Assembly: GCA_030765055.1 (NCBI GenBank)
Contig: CM060950.1
Span: forward strand, 20,772,903 to 20,836,902
Reading direction: 5' to 3'
Length of the DNA stretch: 64,000 nt
Source of the DNA: Mantis religiosa
Taxonomy: Eukaryota > Arthropoda > Insecta > Mantodea > Mantidae
The notes under the pieces are model-generated. The model did not search any database. It was not told where the DNA came from and saw only the letters and a program-made list of their open reading frames with translations. The position numbers were made by a program, and so were the translations under genes. Below, one piece after another: positions 1-12,793 of this stretch (position 1 is the first letter of the stretch; each line of letters opens with the position of its first letter).

Positions 1-840
1 ATGCTACTTGATTTTTACACATTTCCTATTATTTTATGCAATATATACGTTGCAAACAATATATACAGCACGAAATATTCTATTCAATATTTATTTTATC
101 TTGACAATATTTAGAATACAGTTTTGTATCATATGAGCAAGATTTTCGTTTTAGTATACAATGCATTTATACGCATTAATATGCAATACAGAGTTTTCAA
201 CATTACCTATAGCTCGTATGTTTGGCGATACAATACTCCATAATATGTACATTTTTATTGTTGGTTTCTCCTGTGCATACACCCATTCTAGTGAATAACC
301 ATGAGAATTTGTAAGTTACTGAACGAGAATTTTTTACGATTTGCGGTAGCACATACTTTATATCGTGAAAAAACTGCGTTCTGCGTCACTAGACCTGATC
401 GATGCAAAGCGATAATATTTGACGTCAGTATTATACCACTGAAAACAGCAGGACAGTGTACGATGTATATGCGCACATACTGTCCAGGGAGTAGGGGCAG
501 GGGTGGAACTTCTGTCAACACTGTCTATAATACAATTGCAACGCGATTTAATTTCCGTTCGCTCTGGCGATAGCGCTTACGAGGTCCTCGGCCTAATTGT
601 TAAATAGGAATATGAAAAAGAAACCTGCATCAACTCCATATTGATGTTAATACTTAAACATTTCCAAACGTCCCGCCTTGAACGTCTTAACCAACTTTAC
701 TAGTGCATGAATCTATGATGCCTATAGCAAGTTGAAAAAATCATCTCGTAGCATGTTTTGAGAAAAAAAAAAAAAACTGTTACGTGATCTCTTTGGCTTC
801 TACCTGCAACAATACTGGAATATCGGAAAAGCACAAATCT
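1..840. other. Unassigned AT-rich DNA
   Basis: No gene is recognised here. A minus-strand reading frame at about 300-420 ends in a stretch with RYKV, NRKKFSF and SNLQ that faintly resembles the end of a hAT transposase (compare KYKT, NRRSFTF and DNLK at 21.73-21.85 kb). The resemblance is too weak to call. A poly-A run lies at about 764-776. Confidence 0.3.
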
Positions 841-849
841 GTCAGAAAA

Positions 850-1179
850 TCTACACCAAATCCCTCGTCTCGAATTCCCAGGAAATGCCAAATTAGGCGG
901 CGATGTCTGCAACGCTCAATCGGCAATCCTCCAAAACAACATCCTCCACTCGCTGTATCATGTCGTTAGACCGGTTGGTGCGAAGCCTTGACTGTCTTGG
1001 TTTGTTGTCACACGAAGTTCTGCCTTCATTGACCTGTTGCACCCAGTAACGCACATTAGACACATCCATGGTACCATCACCACATGCCTCACTTAACTAG
1101 CGATGAATTTCAGTAGGTGTCACACCACGAAAATGGAGTAAAGAATGATTACACGTTTATGCAGTGAAATCGTCGCCAT
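850..1179 (-). pseudogene. mariner-like transposase, N-terminal fragment
   Basis: Read on the minus strand from an ATG at 1179, the sequence gives MATISLHKR, then after a frame change FRGVTPTEIHR, LSEACGDGTMD and VRYWVQQVNEGRTSCDNKPR, followed by QRVEDVVLEDCRLSVADIA. This is the helix-turn-helix layout of mariner transposases: a first helix ending in EIH, a W-x3-N-x-GRT block, then a second HTH with V-x-L-x-D-x-RLSV-x-IA. In-frame stops and a frameshift show it is dead. The DDE catalytic half is absent, so this is a 5' remnant. It lies in the presumed downstream part of the NICN1 locus. Confidence 0.55.
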
Positions 1180-1648
1180 TTTAAGTATCACAAACAGTAC
1201 TAACTCTCGTCACTGCCACTAGAGTTCTATGCAGTGTACAGTGCTACCATCTCTGTCACTCATTCACAAAGAGTCCACGTGTATTTTTTTAAACAGAATT
1301 TCCTATGTGGTCCCAGTCCTGCAAAAAACCAGGTGTTTTAACTTGAGTGTATCTCGTACAACTGCGCTGGGTTGATTTGTTTTGTCCCTTCTGGTGTTAT
1401 ATTCCTATGTACCACAGTAAGGCTATAAGGCGGGTGTAAACAATGTCCCCCCAAAACGGCGTTATTAAGGGCTTCTACTGTATTATTATAAGGGGTGAAC
1501 GTACGTCTATTCTGTAGTTGCCTTGAAAGACTGCCCTAATAGCAAAGGGGACAGGGCCCAGCTCAGTGAAAGCCCAAAATGTATTTGTTTTTGTACCTAA
1601 TAAATCATAACAAATCATGTCACATAACCTTTAAGAATAACATTAATG
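1180..1648. other. Unassigned DNA
   Basis: No coding or repeat signal is recognised between the mariner fragment and the first FB-tRNA element. Confidence 0.3.
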
Positions 1649-2093
1649 TTGGAAATTAATTGTTCTTTCACACTGGCCGTGTGTAGGCTAAAGTATGGAA
1701 AGATTGAGTCAGACTGAAAAATTCAATGCCATAGCCGGGATTTGAACCTCGGATCTTCTGGTTGCCGTCCACCTGCACTAACCCTTGAGCTACTATGGCC
1801 AACCTGCCGACGTGACATTAAATTCTCCAACTGACTCGTGTGGTTATAGTGGTTAACTATAAAGCCCGGGCGTTAAAGTACTTACACGTTGTAAGTCACC
1901 ATTAAGGTAGTTGTCTCATGTGTTTATGAGAACTCGTAAGTGGTTTACCGGGAGAAACAGGAGTCAGTTGGAGGATTTAATGTCACGTCGGCACGTTGGC
2001 CATTGTAGCTCAATGGTTAGAGCAGCTGGACGGCAACCGGAAGATCCGTGGTTCAAATCCCGACTATGGCATTGAATTTTTCAGTCTGACTCT
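1649..2093 (+). mobile_element. FB-tRNA element, copy A
   Basis: A long inverted-repeat element. The left arm carries a tRNA-like sequence on the minus strand (about 1728-1802). The right arm carries the matching tRNA-like sequence on the plus strand (about 1998-2070), with box A TAGCTCAATGG and box B GGTTCAAATCC. The homology of the arms extends beyond the tRNA parts: ATTCTCCAACTGACTC on the left matches GAGTCAGTTGGAGGAT on the right. The outer left end reads GGAAATTAATTGTTCTTTCA and the right end TTGAATTTTTCAGTCTGACT. The element is flanked by a 7-bp direct repeat ATTAATG (1642-1648 and 2094-2100), as expected for retroposition. The family label is mine. Confidence 0.65.
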
Positions 2094-2275
2094 ATTAATG
2101 ATACTTGAATTGCTTTTTGTTAAGAGTTTGCTCAAACGGAGAAGTGGATCTCGTGCGTATGAAACACCTTCATTCAATATTCATATTTCATATTCCTTAT
2201 ACTCAACGTCATTCAGTTGTTTATTGCCTTTAACTTAGCTTTTAGTGCTTCTATAGTAGTAGAGTAATTCTAATA

Positions 2276-2532
2276 CTAGAAATTAATTATTCTTTCACAT
2301 TAGCCAGCCGTCTATACTATGAGACTTGAAAGATAGACTCAGATTGAAAAATTCAATGCGATAGCTGAGATTTGAACCATGGATCTCCCGATCTCCGTCC
2401 GGTTGCTCTAACCACTGAAAATTGAACGCCATGCTGGTATGGTAGCTCAGTAGTTAAAGCAACCGGGTTTAAACCGGGAGTTCCATGGGTCAAATCCCGT
2501 CTATGACAATGAATGTTTCACTCTATCTTTCC
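2276..2532 (+). mobile_element. FB-tRNA element, copy B
   Basis: A shorter copy of the same family. It begins CTAGAAATTAATTATTCTTT, holds a degenerate minus-strand tRNA-like arm (about 2359-2415) and a plus-strand tRNA-like arm (about 2438-2508), and has lost most of the central spacer. A 10-bp direct repeat AATTCTAATA flanks it (2266-2275 and 2533-2542), which fixes both ends and matches the end points of the other copies. The right arm has anticodon-stem changes relative to the other copies, so it is an old insertion. Confidence 0.6.
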
Positions 2533-2688
2533 AATTCTAATAATAGTTTAATGACTAAAGAATCTTTACAGTGAATGCTATCCACGAATGGAGTTGCTAA
2601 CATTTTCCCTTGTTACCACCGATTTGGAGGCAAAAAATGGAGAATACAGGCGCCGTAATCATTCACTAAACAGTGTTTCTTACTTTAC

Positions 2689-2939
2689 TGGCTACTTAAG
2701 AAGTAATAGTGCAATATATTTGCCTCGGTCGCAGATATAGAGACGATGTCATGACTTCCATTTTCCAGATGTGGGTTAGGCATTAGAACACGTTTTGGAA
2801 TTGCTACCACCCAGGTACCAGTTGCCACTTCCATGTCTGTATAGGCTCCATGTCCCAGTACGATGTTGCTACAGGGATCTACCTTCACTAGCACGGTCAG
2901 CCAGGCCGTATAGTAGTTGCGAAAAACAAGCTCTCCTAC
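2689..2939 (-). CDS. NICN1: Nicolin-1, internal coding exon (second visible)
   Basis: Nicolin-1 is a subunit associated with the tubulin polyglutamylase complex. The minus-strand exon starts after an acceptor (pyrimidine tract, then ATGTTTCAG, with AG at 2941-2940) and reads VGELVFRNYYTAWLTVLV, followed by a roughly 30-residue stretch and then LMPNPHLENGSHDIVSI. Vertebrate nicolin-1 has ITFKNYYTAFLSIRV and LMPDPHSEEGAQEYVSL in the same order and spacing; the insert between them is longer here. The exon begins in phase 0, matching the phase-0 donor of the exon at 16499. The 3' boundary is uncertain: I place it at a GTAAAG donor (2688-2683), but GTAGCC just before it is possible. Later exons, with the conserved LRQPSP region, are not seen. 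Confidence 0.7.
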
Positions 2940-4900
2940 CTGAAACATGGAAACAAATGTTAGGTCAAACACGAACAATGTTCAGAATACATCTGTGCTG
3001 GGCTTTGGAGAGGAATAAACGTTGCAATAAACATATTATTACCGTAATTACTGTTTCTATTTACTCCCACTGATACGTTGACTCCCAGGTTTTAACAGTT
3101 CCACTACTAAAACGATCCATGTCCGTCAGAGAGCTGTGTTCTTTCCTGATCATTCTGTATTCTGTCACATTGGCGTTCGCTTCGCCTGCCGAGAAGATGG
3201 TAGCCATTTCTATTTAGTAGCGGGGGCAAGAAAAACCCACCTCTCGTCGGCGGGGAGTGGTTGACGTCACGAGAAAGGAGCTATGCTGTTATTGTGCAGA
3301 TACGTTTAAGATGTTTCGAGATTAATTGAGAAGGATCCAGTTCTAGAAGCATCTCCTGCTTGCGACAGGTACAGTCCGATGCACGGAAGTGTTCCGATGC
3401 TGTTGGTATCCTTTGGTGTGTTACTTTATACAATGTTGGCATAACCGTTTCATTATTCGTGTTTTACACCAGTCCTGGCTGTGCCAATCTCTTATTGGTT
3501 TATATCAAAATCCAATAACACAAGTAATGACCGATGAACAAGAGGCGTAGCCGTGGTGCGTAGTGCAGGGGAAGGGGTAGGGAGGAGTGTAACCTTAGTG
3601 GAAGGATTGTCAACATCACCTCGTTGTGTGTCCGTCGCTCATTGGTTTGATGTCATAACTTGGGGACCGGCGAGAAGGATAAGGGGTGGGTTATAAGGAA
3701 CGGGGGTTCCGGATTAATTACTAGAATATTATCGTCTTTGTGTTTTCTACGTGACGAAAATATGCTTTAATATGCTCGGTATATTTTGTGTAGATAGAGC
3801 TTAAGTTACAGCTTTAAATTATTTTGTAATGAAGTGAGATGATTTGAAATAAATATGCGCAATGGGAGTTGAAGTTGACATACATAATAAAACAGATAAA
3901 TCTGTCCCATCCCTCATTCCCTTCCCAAGAAAACTGCACAAACCTGAGAAGGATCATTATTCGCAAAGGATGGGCAATCTGTACCTATTCTCAATAACCA
4001 CTATTAAAATAAACAAAGTCCGATGAGATACATTCTGAATTATATGTTTCAATGTAGGTTAAACTGTCTGGGCTTCTGGTTCACCTCCGCCATCGCAAAA
4101 CAAAGAGCAGGCGCACGCCTTCCTATCGCCGATAGGGGTTTGAACTGGGGTCGTGGTGCCATTCACCTCCCAACCTAAACAGCTGTTTCATATATCGGAA
4201 AGTTTTCGTGCACGGGAGTGTACATGATGAGAGACAATAGCAGTAGCGAGAGAGAGAGCAGTGTTGTTCTTCGAGTTAAGTGCACTTCCGTTAGAGAGGG
4301 GTCGGCAGGGCGTTGAACGGTGCAGGAAGAAATTCACAGATCAGTAAGTGCACCTCCGTAGTAAGGAACCGACGAGCTGTGGAACAGACAACGATGAAGT
4401 TTATGTGTGAATATTGAAGTTGTGTTCCGAATCGGCATGTGGCTCCGTATAAGAGGTGGACATGTGTGTAGGTCAAATAGGTTATAGCAGCACACAGGGT
4501 GCATGCTACAGAACACTAAAGAGACGTGTCAAAGTATCGTATTTATGCAAAAGAAACAGTGAGATACATTAGCATTGTACTAATAAATTCGTAGCAAATA
4601 AAGCAGTTTAACGTGAACCTTTTCATCTTTGTTGCAATATATTTTATATAGGCATTATTTGTCTCGGTTATGTTTGATGAGCATTGAGTCATTGACATTA
4701 ACTCGTCTAGCATTTAAACGAAGTACCGTAGAAAAAATTTTCCTGAACAAAAAGTGTTTAAAGTAATGTTATCTATCAGCTCCCGAAGTTTGTCTGTCTA
4801 ATTTTGGGACATCCTGTATAATAGCATACATATAATTTCACAAAGATTTGCAAGTCCTGCAGAATTGAATTTCATATCAGTTGCCAGTGCTAAATGACAG
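2940..4900. other. NICN1 intron sequence, unassigned
   Basis: Intronic on the minus strand if the exon pairing is right. It contains a locally GC-richer patch at about 3170-3260 and 3540-3700, but no recognisable gene, TIR or tandem repeat. Confidence 0.4.
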
Positions 4901-4934
4901 CTAACGTACCCATAATGTAAACACTGACCCCTTT

Positions 4935-5250
4935 AAGGTCGGGTATAAATAGAAGAACGACAGGAATCAAACAGGCTAGCCAACTGCTTACTGGTTATCG
5001 AAGAACACTAGGCAAAATAGTCTGCGACTATCTAAAACCTCTGTCTTTATTCAGTACTCCTTTCCGGCACACCAGAACTTACTAAACAAGTGAAAATAGG
5101 CAGATGTATATGGCATCGAATGAGATACGAATATTTTGAAGCAAGACTTAGCAAATAGTCTTACGCCGTGGCTTAATGGAGTAGAGCGTGTGCTTTGGTT
5201 CCCTGCATCTAGAAAGCACACAGGATCGATCCCAACCCCGAGGGGTGCGG
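4935..5250 (+). other. TATA-like site and tRNA-like fragment
   Basis: A TATA-type core element GGTATAAATAGAAG lies at about 4940-4953. It may be an LTR or gene promoter remnant; nothing downstream supports a gene. At about 5163-5245 a tRNA-like stretch contains GTGGCTTAATGG (box A-like) and GGATCGATCC (box B-like), with a 9-bp stem GTGTGCTTT/AAAGCACAC. It is probably a SINE head, not a functional tRNA. Confidence 0.3.
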
Positions 5251-5337
5251 CTTTTAAGTTACGGATATAGAACCAGTGCCCACTGAGCATTGTGAAGAAA
5301 TTGTGAGGAGGTATGCTAAGTAACGAACCCTGATCTA

Positions 5338-6270
5338 CGAGGACTGTTCAATAAAGAGTGATCAAATTTTTTTTTTTTTTTTTTTTTTGACAACGAACCT
5401 TTACTCATCCTCATAATTTTGATGGTCCTTCTCAAAATAGTCTCCCCTGCATGCGATGCACTTGTCCCAGCGTTTCTGCCAGTCTTCAAAGGCATGCTGG
5501 AAACCATTTTTGAGAGATCCTTCAAAATCGCCTCCGCAGGCTTCACCACTGCTTCTGATGATGAATAATGCCTCCCACGAAGGCGTTTCTTCAAGTTAGA
5601 TAATAGAAGAAAGTCACATGGGGCTAACTCCGAGACTATAGAGGAGGTGAGAGATGTACTTCACGTTGATTTTTGCAAGATATTCAGCAACAACATGAGC
5701 AATATGCGGCCGTGCACTATCGTGGTGCAGCATCCAGCCTGATTCACGGAAATGTGGTATTTTGCGCATGATATGGACTTGCAATGTATTCAGGACATCC
5801 CTGTAGTATTGTTCAGCTACTGATGTGTGTGCAGGTACAAAATGCTGATAAACCATTCCATGAATATCAAAGAATGAGATGACCATAACTTTCCCAGCAG
5901 AAGCAACCACTTTTGCTTTTTGGGGAGGGGGTTGGTGATGAAGGAGATTTCCACACTGAGCTTTGCTGTTTGCTCTCAGGATCAAAATGATGTAACCAAG
6001 TTTCATCAGCAGTGATTACGTTTGAAAGAAACTCCGAATCTTCCTCTAACATCAACTTTAACTGCATGTTACCTCCGTTGCAGCGGTAGGCGATACTGAA
6101 TATGCCTGAACTTGTCTGGTTCTCACAGGCGGGAATCAGGAGTATCAACAATGGAACTACTACGGCGTGTTTGTTTGACAATAAGCTAACAGAATATAAA
6201 AAGATTGAATTTTAGTGTGAAAAATTATGACCGTAAAAAATTATGATCATTCTTTATGGAACAGCCCACG
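5338..6270 (-). mobile_element. mariner element M1, internally deleted
   Basis: A mariner DNA transposon bounded by TA dinucleotides (5336-5337 and 6271-6272), with imperfect inverted ends (left CGAGGACTGTTCAATAAAGA; right, reversed, CGTGGGCTGTTCCATAAAGA). The minus-strand transposase relic contains DETWLHHFDPESKQ, HHDSARPHIAHVVAEYL and a degraded version of the YSPDLAP block, then RLRGRHYSSSEAV. These are the D,D34D-type blocks of mariner. Frameshifts and stops break the frame. At 933 bp it is shorter than the roughly 1.3 kb usual for the family; the DNA-binding N terminus is missing, replaced by an abrupt join near 6070-6090. A poly-T run lies at about 5369-5388. Confidence 0.85.
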
Positions 6271-6272
6271 TA

Positions 6273-6695
6273 GAAAGCCAACTTTCGGGCTGGGGGTGCC
6301 GAGTTGCTGACTTTATCTCCTCCCTGTATCGGTTGGATGGTCACCCACCTTTGCCTTGCCTATGTGGGCGTGAGGCCGGCAGTCAAGTTGGTATGTTCAG
6401 GCCCACTTTGGGTTATTACGCCAAGGGTTACGTTACTTAGCAAATAGGAAGCGTGGAAACAAACACATTCAAAAAACAAACATCTAATATCTATCGAAGT
6501 TCTCATAAGCAAAAGAACAAAGATACTTCCGCTACAAATATACAAAACAGCTGAATACCCGCAGAGCGAGTTCGAAGCGTTGATTAGTTATCTCTAGAAA
6601 GTTTGGTCTAAATTCAATAGGCAAAATGAATTTGAAACCATTCAAAGTGGAAATTACGAGACAAATGGCTACACATATAATAACATACAAAAATC
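6273..6695. other. Unassigned, with a GC-rich repeat-like patch
   Basis: At 6280-6400 a GC-rich stretch includes GGTTGGATGGTCACCCACCT and GTGGGCGTGAGGCCGGCAGT. It looks like part of a dispersed repeat, but I cannot assign it. The remainder is featureless. Confidence 0.25.
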
Positions 6696-6699
6696 TGAA

Positions 6700-6925
6700 T
6701 GGCAGCCTGCGAATAAGGCCTCAGCGCCAGACAAATCTGGTACTTAAAATCCTTTAAGCAACAGAAATAAGGATGGTGGCTAATTTCTTTAACTGCGCTT
6801 TAGAGTAACGTAAGTTTCCCAATAAATGGCAAGAAGATACCAAAACACAAGGAGAATCTTGCCTTTCAAGCTATTACAGACCAATTAGCTCAGTCCCAGA
6901 GAAATCAATACTGAAGTGACCAAAC
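6700..6925 (+). pseudogene. LINE reverse-transcriptase fragment
   Basis: The plus strand reads ASAPDKSG, then FPNKWQEDTKTQGESC and SYYRPISSVPEKSILK. The order K-A-x-x-P-D, P-x-W, SYRPIS is the start of the fingers domain of non-LTR (Jockey/RTE-like) reverse transcriptases. Stops interrupt it. Only about 75 codons remain. Confidence 0.5.
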
Positions 6926-6980
6926 ATATACCAGCGCAGTCTGTCCCCTTCACCTCTCTTCGGCTGCATAAATCGTCTAA

Positions 6981-7794
6981 TGCCCGACTTCACCAACAAA
7001 AATCGGCGTCAACAAATGTAACGTAACAATTGTAACAGCGCTAACAACACTGTTACATTTCTTGCGTTTCACCAGCCAATTTTATGAAAATGTTAACAAA
7101 CACGTGTTAAAGCCAAGAAACCTGTGAATATTACAGTTATAGAAGACTATGGATGAGTCGTATTATTTTCTGAACGCACTGCGATGCACTTTTGTTTTCA
7201 TTATCGTCTGCACCACAGATTAATCGTCTGCACCCAGCTAAAATTGGCGGATAAACATAATCGTAAATAAAAGCCGTGAAACAAATTTTATCCAGATAAC
7301 TTTCCGTGACCGATATTCGAACTCGGGACCTCTTGAACGCGAGGCAGACTCGCTACCATCTATGCTACCGAGGCGGGCAAAAGTTATTAATACTTGAAGT
7401 AAAGCAAGATGGACATATTCCTTTCGATGCATGTTCTAACCTCTCTTGTACTTCCGCAGCAACCTTCATAGTAACATGTTTCGACAGTCTATACCTCTGT
7501 AGAACATTTTCTTCTGATAGTTCCTCAAAATCATTTCTCCTCATAGGCCGTACTCTATTACGAATGCCATTTAGACGGTCTTATATACAGCAACTCGGCA
7601 TCAACAGCTGCGTTCACGCCCGCCATCATGAATATTTACAATTGTTAAGGACGTAACATCAGATATTTGGCTTGTTAGTTTAACAAGAGATTTAATACGA
7701 GTGTTTCGCTAACACTAGTTGGTGAAATGCAATTTTTGTTATAACAATTGTTAAACCCGTGTTAAGTCTTAACATCTGTTGGTGAAATCGCGCA
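6981..7794. mobile_element. PIF/Harbinger element H1, defective
   Basis: Bounded by TAA target duplications (6978-6980 and 7795-7797). The inverted ends are TGCCCGACTTCACCAAC on the left and TGCGCGATTTCACCAACA on the right, reversed. The left half holds the start of the Myb/SANT-like ORF on the plus strand (about 7240-7290). The right half holds the transposase N terminus on the minus strand: RRNDFEELSEENVLQRYRLS, then KVAAEVQERLEHA. This matches the two-gene Harbinger plan. The catalytic part of the transposase is missing. A SINE-I head is inserted in the middle (7290-7379). Confidence 0.75.
7290..7379 (-). repeat. SINE-I fragment (tRNA head only)
   Basis: The reverse complement reads GCCCGCCTCGGTAGCATAGA, then box B AGTTCGAATATCGGTCACGG, matching the first 90 bp or so of the SINE-I copies at 15.5, 24.6 and 60.9 kb. 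The body and tail are absent. It sits inside Harbinger element H1. Confidence 0.65.
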
Positions 7795-7797
7795 TAA

Positions 7798-9600
7798 GAG
7801 TTTGTTCTACACCACTAAACCACACGAGCTCTCTATGCACAATATGAATGCACCTTCAATAAGGTACTATATTCTTGATTATTAAGAAAACCAACAGTCC
7901 GAATTTGGGATTGTCTATACACCAAAAGTTTCCCCACCTTTGGATAAGCAGACGTCCAACAGAGCAGTCTGTTGGCAACAATATTATTTAACTTAAACTA
8001 TAAGGAAATGCCTTGTGAGCTACAAATAAATACATTTACATTGATGATACTACCACAGTATTCCACAGAAGCACGGATATTACGTCTACAACATTTTGGA
8101 ACGTAGTGTACCAAAAATTAAAGCGGAGATATCACAACCAATGTTCAAGGAATAATTCACATGTAAAGGTGATTAATATAACAGGCACTTAAAAGTATTA
8201 AGCTGGAAGAATCTAATGCATAGACTACGTAACACTATTAGGCCAAATTATAATTAAGACGTTACATATTGTAAAGCATAAGTCAAGTCAGTTCTAAACA
8301 TTATGAACGTTATCAAGGAGAAATTGACCAAGCTTGATTCGCACTACAACATTACTCGCAATGATGAAAATTGCACACTGTTATGTGTTTCAAATGGGAA
8401 GAGTTCTCGCCTGTGGCGAATCAGATGCGTTAGAGCCTTCACCGTTGCCACCTCGTTATCCCCACTCTCTCCCTCTCTCTCGCACACTTGCGCGTGTTCG
8501 TGGCGCTAACGCAAACTGAATTTGCCAAAGTTTTATAATAATGCAGTTGTTGATATCACGATTGCAACATGAACATTCGTATATTACGTAAATGTTTTAA
8601 ATATTTAGTTTAAAGTTAATTATAGCTTATGAATTACTTATTTTTCTAATCCAATGAAAATATCAGCGGTGCATCCGTATAGCTGTGAATGTTACGTTAA
8701 GAGATAATTCGTCATTGTCATCCTCTTCAACGTCTGAGTACCACAAATTTATGATGATAGCTTCCAAAATCTCGTTACGTGCTATTTCTTTCCAAAAGTC
8801 GTCTTCTTGTAGTTTATCTGATGTCTCACGCAATTTTCCCAGTCTTGTTGTGTTCCTTGTCAATTTCTTCGTAAATAAGTCGTTCAGTGTCAGTCAGTTT
8901 AAAATATAATTTCTGTTTGCAACATAATTTGAGCCCGCATTAGAAGTAGTAAGGGGGGAATGTGGATCGTGTCTCATTGATCCAGTTGATACACTTTTTA
9001 ATGGAAGAGTAACTGAATAATGCTGCTTTGAACTCTAGAGTAAATAGAGATTAAGATTACGAACCATTCATAAACAAAGATATAATGTAACCAGACGCGT
9101 TCTGCCAGACTAGGAAGAACTATATCGTTTCGTCTCACCGAATTTAACAAACACCTTGGCTTATTCAAAGTACATATTTCTTTTATCACGTCATGTCAAA
9201 ATGTTTACTTTTCAGTTCTGAGTAATTTTAAATATACGTTAACGCATACATGCCACCCAATAATGATATTCATTACAGTGCTTACGTCGCAATGCATTGT
9301 AATAATATAATGGTATCTCCTTTATTTACGGTTATGATAAATACATTACTCTCTCCTTCCTCATGGATCAGTTTTGGCAAAATCTGAATATTTGTCTTAG
9401 TGCGAATGGTATTTATTGGAGATTTATTAGGTTAGCGCTCGTCACACACCACATAGGGAGAATGCAATACGACAACACCGCAGTACTCCGATTGGTTGTT
9501 CACCTAGTGGCGCTCAAGGGCAAACACCTTCACATTTGAAACACATAGATTACTGTGAGCGAGCAACATTCTTTCCGTGCACACAATATATGCCAACTTA
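7798..9600. other. Unassigned DNA
   Basis: AT-rich sequence with a CT-rich stretch at about 8463-8490. A minus-strand ORF at 8663-8863 (DDFWKEIARNEILEAI, then an acidic stretch) continues upstream as LTDTERLIYEEIDKEHNKTG in another frame. It could be an exon or transposon relic, but I do not recognise it. Confidence 0.25.
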
Positions 9601-10110
9601 TTTGCTATAATATTGCGATAAAGACGCAGGGTTCGATTTAAAATTGCTTTATTTGTCACTAAATCGTTAGCTCAGTGCTAACGTAGAATCAGCCTTTTTT
9701 ACACAAATACATTACACGGAGCTGCACGCCGATTTTAAACATAGCTCGAATATTCGCACGTAAGATGTTTCGCTGCCAGTTTTACAAATCCACGATTCCT
9801 TCCTACTGATCCACCTTTACTGAACTGTCAACTGCTTCCTGCACGTTTCACGGTCCGCCGATTCCTCACCATGAGCCTTGGAACGCACCACACTTCTCTG
9901 CATTGCTCACTAACTGATTTGTGAACTACCTCACGGCGGTGACTGATTCCCCACAGAGCCGCACTCAACCATACTGCTCCCACTAGTCCCCCACTCTCGA
10001 CCTTGCATAGGCTTTTATATAGTCCTGCCAGGCGTGGTAGATCGTTCTAGAGTCGGAAACCTGTCGAAATAGTCTCAAAAGTTCTTGTACATAATAACCA
10101 ACGTCTGGGG
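9600..10110 (-). promoter_or_regulatory. LTR-like promoter/polyadenylation block 1
   Basis: On the minus strand a strong TATA box, ACTATATAAAAGCC (about 10010-10023), is followed about 365 bp later by a polyadenylation signal AATAAA (9653-9648). A U3-R-U5 layout of a solo LTR would look like this. I cannot find terminal TG...CA boundaries or a target duplication, so an ordinary promoter or a 3' end is also possible. Confidence 0.3.
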
Positions 10111-11937
<1,827 letters not shown>

Positions 11938-11939
11938 TG

Positions 11940-12469
11940 GTAGTTAGGTCCTCTTCTGAGGTAGGTATTAAAAGGGTGGGAAAAAAGCTAACCATGTGAC
12001 AGGAACCGAACCAATGACCTTGGAAACACCAGATTTCGGCGTTACGGAGTGGGCCACCAGAATACTTACCGAATTTCCACTAGAGCAGGCTACATGATGT
12101 TAGGAGGATTTAGTCGCTGTTCAGTGTCGCACTGGTAGGTGATTAGTTTGAGATTTGAGAGATCTTAGAAGCATCAAATCTAGAGAACACTAATAACGAG
12201 CTACTAAGAATCGATACTTCTATACTCGGGAAGCATTTTTAAAGATATTCTAATCTAACAATTTTACCCACATTGTTTAAATACCACTTATCAACATCTG
12301 ATGCGAATTATGTTTAACGCAAATTACCTGTGTTATGTTTAGCTGCAGACCATGCATTGTCTATCTTAACTTGCTTATATATGTATATATTATAATGCAC
12401 AAGATTTAACTTGGTCCCTGGTTTTTAGAAAGAGAAAGAAATACGCACTCACGCCCCTATTTTATGGCC
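11940..12469. other. Unassigned, with a tRNA-like fragment
   Basis: At about 11995-12060 the minus strand shows TGGTGGCCCACTCCG, then ATTGGTTCGGTTCCTGTCAC, which could be a degraded tRNA-derived SINE head (box B-like GGTTCGGTTCC). Nothing else is recognised up to 12469. Confidence 0.25.
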
Positions 12470-12793
12470 TGCCAGGCAGGGCAGACACGTCCGTGGCGGA
12501 TGATCCTTCTTCGTCCTCCAAATTTGGTTCCTGTTCCCCTTCTTCACTGTCAGAAATTTCAAAATATTCCTCATATTTCCTATCTGAATTATTTTGTAAG
12601 TTAATTATGAACCTGTCGCTAATTTTATCTATTAATCCATCTTTCTCCCAATAAATCTTTTCTATATTTTCAACTGTTCACAAGCTCATCGCCAGATTTG
12701 TTCGGACACGTTACCTACTACACTATCAAACAATACGTTTACGTCACTATGCTTAAATGATGTGGTTTGGAACATCATTTTTAATCTGTGCCC

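Noticed and set aside
1998..2070. tRNA gene (also at 15357, 23897, 28420, 60640)
   Set aside because: The acceptor stems and boxes A/B look good, but position 33 is not T, the T-stem does not pair, and each lies within a repeated element with extra sequence at both ends.
2940..2978. Extension of the NICN1 exon upstream through FVFDLTFVSMFQ
   Set aside because: Although it resembles the nicolin VIDVTF block, it follows an immediate stop, overlaps a good acceptor tract, and the true counterpart (CAIFDLQFP) is in the exon at 16499.
3064..3207. Minus-strand ORF starting MATIFSAGEANANVTE as a NICN1 first exon
   Set aside because: It would splice out of phase into the exon ending at 2939, and the exon at 16499-16672 fits the nicolin sequence and phase.
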